Shown here piece after piece: positions 47,323 through 60,108 of a DNA stretch of 64,000 nt; positions within the stretch are counted from its first letter, which is position 1, and the number at the start of each line of letters is the position of its first letter. The DNA lies in the NCBI GenBank assembly GCA_029204225.1, contig CM055102.1, positions 44,091,984 to 44,155,983 on the forward strand, given 5' to 3'. A program made the position numbers and the translations under genes. The notes under the pieces are model-generated. The model did no database searches and was not told the DNA's origin. It was given only the letters and a program-made list of their open reading frames with translations. This DNA comes from Diphasiastrum complanatum. Its lineage: Eukaryota; Streptophyta; Lycopodiopsida; Lycopodiales; Lycopodiaceae.

Positions 47323-48059
47323 TGTTGGATTTCACACGTGTGGACTGTCCACTACATGTACTTGTGATCTCCTAAGGTGTGTAGATGCACCAAGATCAAG
47401 ACTAGATTAAGATTCAAGATCAATCTTAGATCCTATGGCAAAAACACACTACTACATGCATTCAATCACTTCCAACTCTCACTCACACGTGTGGGAAGTA
47501 TTCAAAAAATAATCTAAGTAAAAACAAGCTGCTCTCCTCGGGTAGAGAGAGAAAATACATCATGAGATCTCGGGTAGAGAGAGAAAGCTAGAAATCCAAT
47601 AACTCACAAAATCCATGAAATCACCAAATCAATTAGATTCAAAATGAGGAGTACAAAGATACTAGTAGGTCCACGAGCTACCACTATGCTTAACTATGAT
47701 TGGACCATATTTTGTCACCTCTTGATCCTATTGGATCATTGATCCATGCACCCCTTAATTCTATTGGACTATATTCAAGCACACCTCAATTTCCTATTGG
47801 ACCTCACAAGGTTCCACCTCTAAATCCTATTGGACCTCTTGGAATTCATCAAACAAAAACTTTACACTTGTCTACACTCTAATTGGCACGTGTTTAGCCT
47901 CTTACTCTATTTTGGCTCAATAGTGGCATTACAAGTGGAAATGCATAATTTGCCATCTATGCCAAATTTATTCCTATCAACATCCTACACCTAGATGCTT
48001 GATGTAAAAAACATAAGACCCCTATATCTAACATAGATAATCTTTTTCAATTCTTCACA
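47323..48059 (-). repeat. Element B 3' LTR
   Basis: Minus strand TGTGAAGAATTG ... AAATCCAACA. Two CACACGTGTG palindromes at 47333-47342 and 47484-47493. Confidence 0.94.
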
Positions 48060-48076
48060 CTCCTCCTAAAAAATTA
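48060..48076 (-). promoter_or_regulatory. Element B polypurine tract
   Basis: Minus strand TTTTTTAGGAGGAG directly before the LTR start TGTGAAG. Confidence 0.75.
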
Positions 48077-48077
48077 T

Positions 48078-51000
48078 CTATGAAGATTTGAACATTGATC
48101 TTGATATAACTCCAAGATTAGATCTATGCTTGATGAAAGCACTTTTGCTCAAAGGCTTGGTGAGTAGATCGACAATACAAGAGGACGAGTTGACATGCTC
48201 CAAATAGATTTCTCCTCCAATAAGCTTTTCTCTCACAAAATGGTGTGCCACTTCTATGTGCTTGCTTCTTGCATGAAATATGGGATTATTGGCAAGAGCT
48301 TGGGCCGAGATGTTATCAAACTTGATCATTGGTAGATCATCCTCCTTGATGCACTTTAGCTCCATTAATAACCTCTTGATCCAAAGCACTTCTTTGGTAG
48401 TTGTAGTGAGTGCTTTGTACTCGGCCTCACATGAAGAGAGAGATATAGTATCTTGCTTTTTGGAAAGCCAAGATATTAGATTGCCTCCAAGAAAGATAGT
48501 GTATGCACTAATAGACTTTCGATCCATCTTTTCACTTGCAAAGTCCGAATCCGAGTAGCCAATAATGGATAGATCTTCACTTTTATAGAGTAGACCATAA
48601 TCACAAGATGAAGATACATATCTTAGAATCCTCTTGGCCATCTTCCAATGATGGATCTTAGGATCTTGCATAAATTGACTCAATTTGTGCACACAAAAAC
48701 TAAGATCGGGCCTAGTAATGGTAAGCCAAATCAAGGAGCCTACAAGACTCCTAAAAAGTGTGATGTCCTCAAAGGATCTTTCATCACCTTTATTAGGATC
48801 TTTTACAATTTGCTCCATTGGAGTATCTATGCTCTTAGAATTTTCCATATGGAATTTTTTCAACATAGAGTGAGCATATCTAGATTGGCATATAAAGACA
48901 TGATTTTCATAAAATCAATTTCTAGGCCTAGGATGTAATGCATCTCTCCTAGATCTTGCATTTTAAACTCACATCCAAGTGCTAGCTTGGTTTCATCAAC
49001 TAGCTTGATACAATTTCCACAAAGAATAATGTCATCAACATAAATTAGAAGAATGACAATATTGCTATCAACAAACTTTAGATACATGGAAGGATCATAG
49101 TCACTAAGAGTAAATCCTAGTGAGATAAGAAAAGAGTTAAGTCTTGAATACCATGATCTTGGTGCTTGCTTGAGTCCATAAATACTTTTGAAGAGCAAGC
49201 ACACTTTGGACTCATCCTTGATGAATCCTTGAGGTTGTTCCATATAGATCTCCTCCTCAAGATAACCACTTAGAAAAGCATTGGATACATCTAATTGGAA
49301 CACCTTCCACTTGAAAAAACAAGCAAGAGAAATAAGAATTCTTATTGTCACCATCTTTGCAACGGGTGCAAAGGTCTTCTCATAATCAAGACCATGGATT
49401 TGAGCAAATCCTTTGGCACATAATCTTGCTTTATGCTTGTTGATGGTGCCATCATGATTGAATTTGATCCGAAATACCCACTTGCAACCAATTACATGCT
49501 TGTTGGATGGAGGATTCACAAGCTCCCAAGTACTGTTGGTGATCAATGCATCATACTCTTGCTTCATGGCATCATACCACTCCTTGGTATTGATTGCCTC
49601 TTGTACATTCTTTGGCTCTTTATGAGAGACATATAAAACATAATTAGTGGGATCAAGATCCACTTGTTTGCCTTTGTCAACATATGAGAGCCTCTTAGGC
49701 TCGGATCTATCTCTCATGGATCTTCTTGGTGAAAAAATCCGAGGAGAGTCTTCTTCAAATCTCGACCCCATCACATCATAATTGTCTTCAAAATCAATAA
49801 TTGATGATGCATCCATAGATTTCTTGATCTCGGCCTCTTCAAATGATGAGTGTTGATCTTCATGAAAGACAACATCTCTACTTTCAATAACTTGAGAAGT
49901 AGAGAGTATAAAGACTCTATAGGCCTTCTTGGTGGATGAGTATCCAACCATGATCCCTTTGCATGCACTAGGATCTTCCTTCTTCCTTGTTTCCAAGGGA
50001 ACATGGACAAAGCATAAGCATCCAAAAACTCTAAGGTGATCAACCTTATGCTTCTTCAAAATAAGATTTCATATGGTGACTTTCTTCCAAGAGCTATATG
50101 TGGGAGCCTATTGCAAAGATAATTTGCACAATTAATGGCTTCTCCCCAAAAATCTTTGGGCAAAGATGCCTCAATTCTCATAGATTTTGCACATTCACAT
50201 AGAGATCTATTCTTTCTCTCGGCCACTCCATTTTGAGATGGAGAGTAGGCACAAGAAAACTCTCTTTTAATGCCTTCAAGCTCACAAAAATCTTAAAATT
50301 TATTGGAGATATATTCACCACCTCCATCACTTCTAAGAGCTTTAATCTTAAATGAGAATTGCTTCTCTACATAGGCTTTGAAAATAAGGAAATGATCAAA
50401 CACCATAGATTTTGAAGCAAGAAGATATATCCAAGTGAATCTTGTGTAATCATCAATGAAAGTAACAAAACAAGTGGCTCCTCCCTTGCTTGTAGTTGAT
50501 GAGAAATGCACATATGAGTGGATTAATTCCAAAGGATGCTTGATTTTGATAGAAGATCTTGTAAATGGCTTTTTGTGAGATTTAGCAATAGCACAAGCCT
50601 CACAAGGCTTGATATTCTTGGAGAGTGACTTTGGCAAGCCAATAGCTTTGGCTTCTTTGATGATAGAGAGCATGGATTTGTAGTTGGGATGTCCCAACCT
50701 CCTATGCCATAATTCCTCCATAGAGGGCTTGTCCACAAGAGCAACATTACAAGCATTCACATACTCATTTGGATCTAGTTTATAGATGCCACCAAATCTA
50801 GATCCTAATGCAAGTATCTCATCATTCTTCTTGATAGTGTAAGTATCAACATTGAATTTTACATCAAGGCCATTATCAACCAATTGGCCAACACTAATAA
50901 GATTCTTGGTAAGCTTAGGTACATAAAGAACTCTAGAGAGAGAAAGAACTTTAGAGGATGCAAGCTTCAAGGGAATGTTCCCTATGCCTTCAATAGGACA

Positions 51001-52053
51001 TTCAAAATCATTTGCAGTGTATATTGATTTCTTGACTCCATCATAAGGTGCAATAGAAGAGAAAGAGTCCTTGGAGCTACACATATGTGAAGAGGCTCCA
51101 CTATCAATATACCATAGGCCGTCCTTCTTGAAAGGAGTAGATGAGAAACTAGAGACCATAAGAGATCCCTCTCCATCACTTGCAATAGTGTCTTCCTTCT
51201 CATTGGTAATATTGGCTTGCTTGAGTTGATTCTTCTTTTTGAAGCAATTGGTGGCATAATGACCTTTCTTGCCACAATAAAAGCACTTGATCTTCTTCTT
51301 CTTGAGCTTGGATGATGAAGCATTAGAGGAATCATCTTCCTCCTCATCTTTGTCTTTGGATTTGACTTTGTCCTTGCTTGAGGATTGTTGATGTTGGTTC
51401 TTGCTCCTCCCTTTGTGCTTATCCTTGGCAAAGAGAGCTTTGCCATCATTAAGAGTGAGAGAAAGCTTGTCCATCCTCAAGAGCTTGTACTCTTGTCTTG
51501 ATTCTTCTGAAATTAGCACACTTTGGAGAGCCTCCAAACTTGGTAGCTCCTCCTTGATGGCATAGGATTGGACAAGGTTATCAAATTCACTTCTCAAGCC
51601 ATTGAGAATGACTTGAACTAGCTCATTTTGATTGATGGAATCACCAATGCAAGCAAGCTCTCTATGAATATCTTTTACTCTCAAAACATAACTAGATGCA
51701 CTCTCATCACTCTTTTGGCTACTTTGAAAGATTTGATTCCTAAGAGTGAGAAGCCTAGAGGTATTCTTAGCCTCATAGATAGTCTTGAGACAATCCCAAG
51801 CTTCTTTGGCTGTTGTACAAGTACCTATCTCCCTCAATATCTCATTAGAGACATTCATCTTAATGTAGTGGAGAGCCATCCTAGCTCTCTTTTTGTATTT
51901 TTGAACCTCTTGAAGAACTTTTGGTTCTTCTTCAAGGCCAAGAACTATGTCCATCACGTCTTGAAGGATCAAGATGGACTCCATCCTCATTTTCCAAATT
52001 GAATAATTTGAAGTGGTTAATCTTTCACTTGGTTCCAACAAGGATGAACCCAT
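48078..52053 (-). pseudogene. Element B gag-pol polyprotein (one stop, two frameshifts)
   Basis: Start chosen at ATG 52053 (MGSSLLEPSERLTTSNYS) because it aligns with the start of the element A protein; the open frame extends upstream to 52116. First segment 52053-50293: gag, zinc-knuckle CFYCGKKGHYATNC (about 51290-51250), protease DSGASSHM (about 51100), LWHRRLGHPNY...CEAC and integrase through ALRSDGGGEYISNKF, then a TAA. Next: integrase Glu region [10 protein letters not shown], a frameshift near 50060, then linker, RT with FQLDVSNAFLSGYLEEEIYM and YVDDIILC (about 49035), to 48905. A second frameshift leads to 48866-48078: RNase H with GYSDSDFASEKMD and SKKQDTISLSSCEAEY. Integrase first Asp region reads HSYV for HSDV, so a catalytic Asp is also replaced. 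Confidence 0.93.
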
Positions 52054-52806
52054 TGAAGACATTTGAAGTGAAGAAAACTCAAATGATGAACAATAAATGT
52101 TGTTACACACTTTCAATAGGATCCAATGATTGAGTACTATCTCCTCCTATGAAAGATCTTGCAACTATTTGTGAATTGATTCTCACTAGCTACTCAAATC
52201 TCTCTAAAACAAGATCTATTTCACATCAAATGATGGAGTATAGGCAAAGTTAGGATCTAACACTCTTAGCACGTGTGAAACACACTAAGAAACCAAATTT
52301 GACTCAAATACAATGATATTGCATGAAACAAAATGGCTAAGATCTCAAAACAGTGCCTAGATCACATATAGATGAGATTGGCAAGCATACAACTGTGATT
52401 TTGGATCAAGCAAGCAATCTCTTGACCAAACCAAATTTGTCCACCCAGGTCTAGGTGCCCTACCTAACCCTCTTCAAAAGCTTATAGCTTTTTATTGGCT
52501 CAACCAAATGGAATGAAACTGATTGCAACAGAAACTAGACAAAAATAGCTTCAAAACAAGCTATCAAGCAAGATAAATGGATCAAACATGAGAGAGAATT
52601 TCCAAACTGAAATTGGATGTTCCTCACACGTGTTTGAGCACCTGATTCCATACAGTACCAGGTCAGACCCAATCAATGTCCTTTTGATCTCTTTTGATCC
52701 AAGATTGAACAAGATAGCTAGGAAAATGGGCCTTGACAACTTCTAGCTCAAGATTGATGAAATTTTTTTCACTTAGATGGATCAAAATGCATGGTAACCT
52801 TAGGTA

Positions 52807-52819
52807 GGCTCTGATACCA
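52807..52819 (-). promoter_or_regulatory. Element B primer-binding site
   Basis: Minus strand TGGTATCAGAGCC immediately after the 5' LTR. Confidence 0.9.
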
Positions 52820-53556
52820 TGTTGGATTTCACACGTGTGGACTGTCCACTACATGTACTTGTGATTTCCTAAGGTGTGTAGATGCACCAAGATCAAGACT
52901 AGATTGAGATTCAAGATCAATCTTAGATCCTATGGCAAAAAGACACTACTACATGCATTCAATCACTTCCAACTCTCACTCACACGTGTGGGAAGTATTC
53001 AAAAAATAATCTAAGTAAAAACAAGCTGTTCTCCTCGGGTAGAGAGAGAAAATAAATCATGAGCTCTCAGGTAGAGAGAGAAAGCTAGAAATCCAATAAC
53101 TCACAAAATCCATGAAATCACCAAATCAATTAGATTCAAAATGAGGAGTACAATGATACTAGTAGGTCCACGAGCTACCACTATGCTTAACTATGATTGG
53201 ACCATATTTTGTCACCTCTTGATCCTATTGGATCATTGATCCATGCACCTCTTGATTCTATTGGACTATATTCAAGCACACCTCAATTTCCTATTGGACC
53301 TCACAAGGTTCCACCTCTAAATCCTATTGGACCTCTTGGAATTCATCAAACAAAAACTTTACATTTGTCTACACTCTAATTGGCACGTGTTTAGCCTCTT
53401 ACTCTATTTTGGCTCAATAGTGGCATTACAAGTGGAAATGCATAATTTGCCATCTATGCCAAATTTATTCCTATCAACATCCTACACCTAGATGCTTGAT
53501 GTAAAAAACATAAGACCCCTATATCTAACATAGATAATCTTTTTCAATTCTTCACA
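52820..53556 (-). repeat. Element B 5' LTR
   Basis: Matches 47323-48059 end to end. CACACGTGTG at 52830-52839 and 52981-52990. Confidence 0.94.
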
Positions 53557-53677
53557 CTTTCGAGTTGGTCACGAATAGAAAAGTTTTGAATTCGCGTCCG
53601 TTTCTTTCTCATCCTTTGTCAAGTAAATTGCACGCTTTGTTGGTAGAATCAAGATCTATCTGATCAATTGTTCTACA
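53557..53677 (-). repeat. Element C 5' LTR, outer segment beyond element B
   Basis: Begins with the B target duplication CTTTC, then GAGTTGGTCACGAATAGAAA as in the C 3' LTR, ending TTCTACA at 53677 (minus-strand TGTAGAA start). Confidence 0.85.
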
Positions 53678-54110
<433 letters not shown>

Positions 54111-55180
54111 TTTATATGTTATTTGTCATCATCACACGCTACTACCATCCTTCCTTCACCACCATCATCTCTCCTTTATTGAAAATGGGTGACGGATATG
54201 TAATAGGTATTGTCATAGAGAGGTGGGCTACCTACTATAGCACCCCGAGCCGTTGGATGACAATTACCATATGTAGCATTTGTAGATCTACGTTGGAGAT
54301 TCAAAACATTTTAGAAGCCTTGTTATGGCTCTGAATTGGGCTGTTCTTTATCAACGTGATGATACCATGTGTATGTTATCACTCCTCACAAATGCTACGG
54401 ATAAGGATACAAAGATCTTGATACAATATAGTCATATACATGTCATGCCATGGTAGGAGTGACATGTGCAAATAGTTACATCTCGTATTTGTCACTCCCA
54501 TAACAAATTTCCAATGTAATTGAAAAAAGTTGGCAACTTTTGGCATTATTTATGCGTTGTAAGCACCCCAGCTTATAGAATCTTATAAAAAAAAATTGTA
54601 TATAGATTAAGTTGTTTGTCGCCACATAGCATTAGGCAAATTGGGGAGTTTCTTGCATTAGCAACTTCTTTTCATTTTACGTGAAAAAGCTTGGATGTAC
54701 TTGATTAATGATACTAATCCATGGGCATAAATGAAAGTTGGACAAAGAATCAAGAGTGGTAGTAATATCATGCTAGAAGGAACACTAAGTAATGAAACAT
54801 CTTAAGCAATTTTAAGACAACAATGTTGAAGTTGTAAAACAATTCCACTCAGAACAAAAGCAATCCCATGGCCAAGGCAAGGTTATATGTTCAAGTGCCT
54901 CAATGGAGTTTTATAACTTTAGAAACATGTAATGGATTTATTCTTGGTTCATTATTGCAAAGCAAAGCAAAGTTATGTGGCTGTGCCTAAACTCATGTTT
55001 GGCCCAATGTGTACAAGAGGATGTATACAAGAAAAACATTCACTACTCTATGACCAATAAATTTTTGCGTAAGAAAATGAAGCCATGCTAATTAAATATT
55101 ACATGGCTACTTGAGCTTGCTTCAAAGACTCAACTTCACTGCATAATATAGAGATGGTGTTTTAGAAGTATCCTTTAACG
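54111..55180 (+). other. Spacer, nothing recognised
   Basis: AT-rich DNA with short unsupported frames only. Confidence 0.5.
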
Positions 55181-55189
55181 CAACTTTTT

Positions 55190-56270
55190 ATCATTAGATT
55201 GCTCACATGCATGATTTCAAATATGGACAGATAATTCATTCATCATTTGTTGGAATGTTATAGGTGCATTCATTAGTCCAAAAGGTAACAATAAGAATTT
55301 GTAATGTCCAAAGACCAGTGTTTGGAACATCATTCGAATGAATTCTAATCTAATGGCACTTAGTTCTAAGACTTATCTTAATAAAGTATTTAGGACCCCC
55401 TAAGCAATCTACCCTAGTCATCCATCTTAGGTGATATTTTTTTGAATTCACTTTATTTAGCTCGCTATACTTCACATACATATGAAACTCTCCATCTTTA
55501 TTTTCCTTCAAAAGAACATGTACACCCATGGTGACTTACTGGGTCGGGATGTGCATTTTTATATAATTTTGTATTTGAATAGTAACCTCTAAATCCTCTC
55601 TGTGACTAAAAGTATAAGGTTCTATGGAGACAAGCTATTTACCTAGGAATTTAACTATGTGGTGTATTGATCTAGAAGGTGGTAAACCATGAGACAATTC
55701 CAAAAAAAAACATCTTGAAACTTACTTATAATTGCATTTTTTCTATTTTGTCCTTATCTAAATCCAAAGAGTTTAGGACGTTAAAAACTTGACAGCCATT
55801 TAGATACATTTTGGCAAAATCCCAAAATAGACATTCAAACAAAGAATACACTCCATATTGTGCAAAAACAAAAATTTCCATTCCTTCAGTGGTAGAGACC
55901 ATCTCAAAAGATGTACATACTTATCAATAAAAATTGTAACTACTTTATTCCCCCATTTGAAACAGGACATGTGCTTCTTGAAATCAATGTCCAAAGAGTT
56001 GGATTTCTAGAATAACCATTCATATCGTAAAATCATATATGTACGAGCTAAGTCTACAACATGAAAGCTAGTTAATTATTCACAATCTTGAATCATTACT
56101 AGGAGATCTAGTATTCTAACATTCCAAGTCTCCAATTCAGCTTTTGAAACTAGATATACTTTATATATATGGTTCTCAACTTCAATTGACAAGTCAAAGC
56201 TATGCACAAGATGAGAATTAACAAAATTATGAGTTGAACCATTGTGCAATAACAAGAGAAGGGAAGATTA
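55190..56270 (-). pseudogene. Gypsy protease-RT remnant
   Basis: Stop-riddled but ordered minus-strand blocks: NGSTHNFVNSHLV (protease; the catalytic Asp position is Asn) at about 56250-56205, a flap-like region, LPPSRSIHHIVK near 55690, then RT MGVHVLLKENKDGEFHMYVKY (55535-55470), LGGPKYFIKI, HSNDVPNT and FGHYKFLLLPFGLMNAPITFQ near 55310-55240. It ends before the YxDD motif. Old decayed Ty3/Gypsy copy. Confidence 0.8.
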
Positions 56271-56879
56271 TGACAATCAAAAACTGGAAAATAGGTTGAG
56301 AATATGTGAATTTCTACAAATACATATATAAGCCCTTGGGACCTAGGAATATTCTCAATAAGATTTCAATTCTCATCCAATTGTTTTTTATCTCCTTTAC
56401 ATGCCATGCATTAGCTTCACATGTCCTAATGGATATATCTGAGCCCTCATAAAGTTATTAATTACATTTTTGACCTAGTTCATAGTGGCAAGGCATAACT
56501 AATAAACTCATACACTGGAATATCGGATATCAACGTCAATGACTATTCCAAATCCTTTAAACCGAACAAGGACTTAACATTCTTCTCCTCTCGGACTACT
56601 TTTGTGCTTAGAACTGGAACTTAGAATATATTTTTTTTAATCATTTCAAGTCTCTTCCACGAATCATCATCCTTAGCGCGTCTTTTCCAACGGATCAAGC
56701 ACCCAGAGATAAAATGATTCCTCAATTGTTTATCTCATGAGAAATCTCTGATTCTAAGTACTCTTAAGGTCCTCATCAAATCCAACTATATCACCTTTAC
56801 ATAAACTTAGTTTCAGCTGGCTTAAATGAAACTCTAGACGAGCAGTAGACTTGTTCTAAAGATCAAGTTTGTAAGCTAA

Positions 56880-57420
56880 AGAATCAATTTTTTTTATAAT
56901 CTAAAATGGTCCACAATGTGTAGTAGACAACTTATAATGCTTTTTGATAGCATAGTCCTAGAATCATTTAAAATTCTAAGATATACCCAGTCATCAACTT
57001 TAAAAATTTTGGGAGATCTCTTAAGATCAGCAGAGTGCTTAGCTCTATTCTAAGCACTACAAACAATATCACTTGCCAATTGCAATATTTCTTGCATATC
57101 ATGCATAGAATCAATAACTTTATGTATCTTAACACATTAACCGAATGTTTTCTACTATTGTAAGCAAACTCAATTAAAGGAATGTCATCCTCCCACTGAG
57201 AATACCTATGAGACACATATTTTGTCAACATATCCTCCATAGTCTGATTAGTTCTAGGTTGAAAACTATACATAAGCATAAACGGACTATAACTTGTAGT
57301 AGAATGATATATACTATTCTAAGCAAACTCAATCAAAAGAATGTAGTCCTTCCACTGAGACAGCTTATGAGACACATATGTTCTCAACATATCATAGTCT
57401 AATTAGTTTTTTTAGTTTGT
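56880..57420 (-). pseudogene. Gypsy integrase C-terminal remnant, partly duplicated in tandem
   Basis: Minus strand 57279-57110 reads SFQPRTNQTMEDMLTKYVSH, QWEDDIPLIEFAYNSRKHS, then KVDDWVYLRIL near 56990, the late integrase and GPF/Y-type region of Gypsy pol. The segment carrying EDML...EFAYN is repeated at about 57310-57420 (TAAGCAAACTCAAT at 57161 and 57320). Confidence 0.75.
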
Positions 57421-57429
57421 CCATCTAAT

Positions 57430-58920
57430 TCAAGATGATCAATAAAACTATAACTAAGCGAGGTCTCAAGCTTGAGTTTGCACATTTTGCGAGTAATTGA
57501 AATGCGAGTTTAAAGAGTTTATTTGAACTAAATTCATGATCATGATAGTTACCATTGACGCACTCTCTTCCACACCAAAGGCTCGGTTATATTGTGTTGA
57601 CAAAGAAAAAGACTAAGAGGTATATGAGTAGCTCTTCTGTCAATGATATCTCACAAATGTATCTATGTAATGCTTACTCATTATCAAAGGGGTATTGTGC
57701 ACAACTATGTTCTTGCAAATGCTCCTAGCATTTGCTTAAGTGCACTTTGTTATGTTCAGTTCTTTATTTAGATTTCCAGGTAAGCCTTCTTTTTTGCTCT
57801 TTTTATACTCATAAGGTTGACTATAATGAGCACTCTTTTGAGTTAAATTATTGTTCATTTTTTTATTATAAACAGATTTAGCTTGCACTGCATGAAACAT
57901 TCCACCAAAGAGGGGGAATATAAAGAAGGAGAAAGATCCCAAAGAAATAGAAGAGGATGAATTGGCGATACTAAAGGAGAGACTTCTTGAGCACGAGCTC
58001 GAGATAAATTCATTGCATGAGAATGTAAAGCGTTAAAAAGAAAACCAAAGTCAAACAAGATACTTGACTGGTTCATAGTGGTTTTTAACATTCCCAAATA
58101 ATCTTTAACTTGACAACTATTGGTATCATAATATAGCAACCAAGAAAAATTTATTGGTCACTTAGCGTCTTGATTACGTCCATTTCTAAAATTGCACAGG
58201 CAAAAATACTACAACGAGCAAAATTTGACTTGACAGTTAAAAACTACTGAAATTTGCCTTCCCTGTTCATTTCTGAATTCCATATAGTCTCACAATTCTC
58301 ATCAAGTGGATAAAGTAAAGTGCTAGCTTAGCTATGTTATTCATGCTAAAGTTCATAAATCTATATTTTGATGTAACTTTATATGAATAAAAATACATGC
58401 ACACATGTATGCTTATGATGTGTGTGTGTGAATTATATGCAAACAAAGCATATACATAGGTATCTGATGGACGTGTCACAATGCCAAAGAGGTTTGTTAT
58501 ATATTCATAGGAAATTGTCTACAAAAGTTGCATCTCTGAACTCTAAAATAGAACAAACATTGAATAGGAGACCTGGATATTATTGTAGTTCCAGTGGCAG
58601 GGCAAAGTAAGACCACAAAATTCAACATATTAAAGTAAGACCGCAAAATCAACATATCAAAGTCAATTGTGAAACATTTCTAAGACTATCATTTATCCAC
58701 ACTCATAGCTTCTGTCATGATATGTTGCTATTAGACCAAATATGTGTAACAAACCAAGTAAAAGAGAAAAACAAATTCCAAATACATATTGTGAACAGAA
58801 ATATAATGAGTCTCGTTAACATAGTTTGCATGTCACTAAAAGTACGATTGCATCAAGCAATCTCATCATTAAAAATACTATCTCATTTGCGCTAGTTTTC
58901 CATGAACTCATCGTCAATGT
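57430..58920 (+). other. Spacer, little recognised
   Basis: A plus-strand stretch at 57930-58030 reads DELAILKERLLEHELEINSLHENVKR, a short coiled-coil-like segment that could be a scrap of a Gypsy gag. No other signal. Confidence 0.4.
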
Positions 58921-58939
58921 ACAAACAACGTGAAGCCTA

Positions 58940-60090
58940 AGGTTGGCGAGGATCAACAAATGGAAGTGTTGTTAAATCAAGTAAAGACTTTATCTTTGTT
59001 GAATTTGGGCTTTCAATCAGAACCTTATTCAAGGACAAGAAAGAGAAGAAGCCATAGGTGGTGGACGACTGGTTAACCAAGTGGACCAATTATTTCAATC
59101 TACATGCAATTCCAGAAGAGAAAAAGATTGAGAGCATGGTTTCATTCTTCCAAGGAAAGGCTTCATCATGGTGGTGTGATTTTCAACCCAAACCCACTAC
59201 ATCAAAAGAATTCAAGGAAGCATTCAAAAAATCGTTTGTGGTTGTGGATGATTCGGATTGTTATCAAAGGTTTGTAAGTTGCAAAATGGGAACGCGGAGT
59301 TTAGAATCTTACCTGCAAGAATTTATGGAACAAACTTCCATCATTTGATTCAAAATTGGCACTCTGGCAATTTATCATAGGTCTGCCAGCGAACTATCAG
59401 AATTAATGTAAGCGAAACGTGCTTCAGACTTTCAATGATGTCGTACGAGTCGCGAAAGCTTATGATTCCAGGGTTGTGGCATCCATGATGCAGTTTTAGG
59501 CTAATCCATTCGGTTCCAACCAGAAAAAAAGGAAAAACGAGTTCGTGACAAAAAAAAAGCAAGAACTAGATCAAATGGCATCAAATTTTAAGCAAAAGAA
59601 AAAAAAAATGTTCCAAAAGAAGACTAAGAAGGCAAATGTGTGTTTTGTTTGCAATAAGCCTGGACATGTTATGAAGTTTTGCTCGGAGTGAAAGGAACCC
59701 ACTGTTCAAATCATTGAGATGCCATGTAAAAAAAATCTAAAATTGAAAATTAATAAGGTTAATTGTGAGTGTGAATGTTCATTCATTGCTGCTTCATTCT
59801 TGCTAATGAATTTTTTCATTTGAAAGGCACAGTTAAAGGACATGAAATTTGTATGTTGGTGGATAGTGGTTCATCTACAGTAGGACTCTTAAGGAGCATT
59901 TAATCATCTTCAGACTGTCTTGAGGATTATCAAAAGAGAAAAGCTATTTGCTAAAAAAATCCGAGTGTGAGTTTTTTAAGCATGAATTAGTATAACTTGG
60001 TCATAAGATCACCCCGAAAGGGTTGAAGATAGATGAGAGTAAGGTCAAGACAGTGTTTGAGTGGCCGACGGCAATATATACTTGAATATG
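58940..60090 (+). pseudogene. Gypsy gag-protease fused to RT end by deletion
   Basis: Plus strand: retrotransposon gag domain at 59058-59348 (WLTKWTNYFNLHAIPEEKKI, FFQGKASSWW, LESYLQEF), a frameshifted continuation, zinc-knuckle CFVCNKPGHVMKFC at 59640-59690 and protease EICMLVDSGSSTV at 59847-59884. The sequence then jumps to the end of RT: LQTVLRIIKREKLFAKKSECEFFKHEL, GHKITPKGLKI and KVKTVFEWPTA (59910-60085). Most of RT is deleted. Confidence 0.85.
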
Positions 60091-60108
60091 AGGATATGTG
60101 TGGGACAA

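Larger units (their letters stand above)
47323..53556 (-). mobile_element. Copia element B, full-length, recently broken
   Basis: 6.2 kb element with LTRs 47323-48059 and 52820-53556 (737 bp each, eleven differences by hand, about 1.5%). The target duplication CTTTC is at 47318-47322 and 53557-53561. Removing it restores the C LTR. Gag-pol closely matches element A, but one stop and two frameshifts interrupt it. Confidence 0.95.
42504..53677 (-). mobile_element. Copia element C, split by elements B and D
   Basis: Minus-strand element: 3' LTR part 42504-42898, polypurine tract, pol and gag 42907 to about 46870, 5' LTR about 46880-47322 continuing at 53562-53677 on the far side of element B. 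The two LTR segments on either side of B join exactly at the B target duplication. The primer-binding site and gag N-terminus are missing, so an internal deletion is likely. Closely related to F. Confidence 0.85.
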
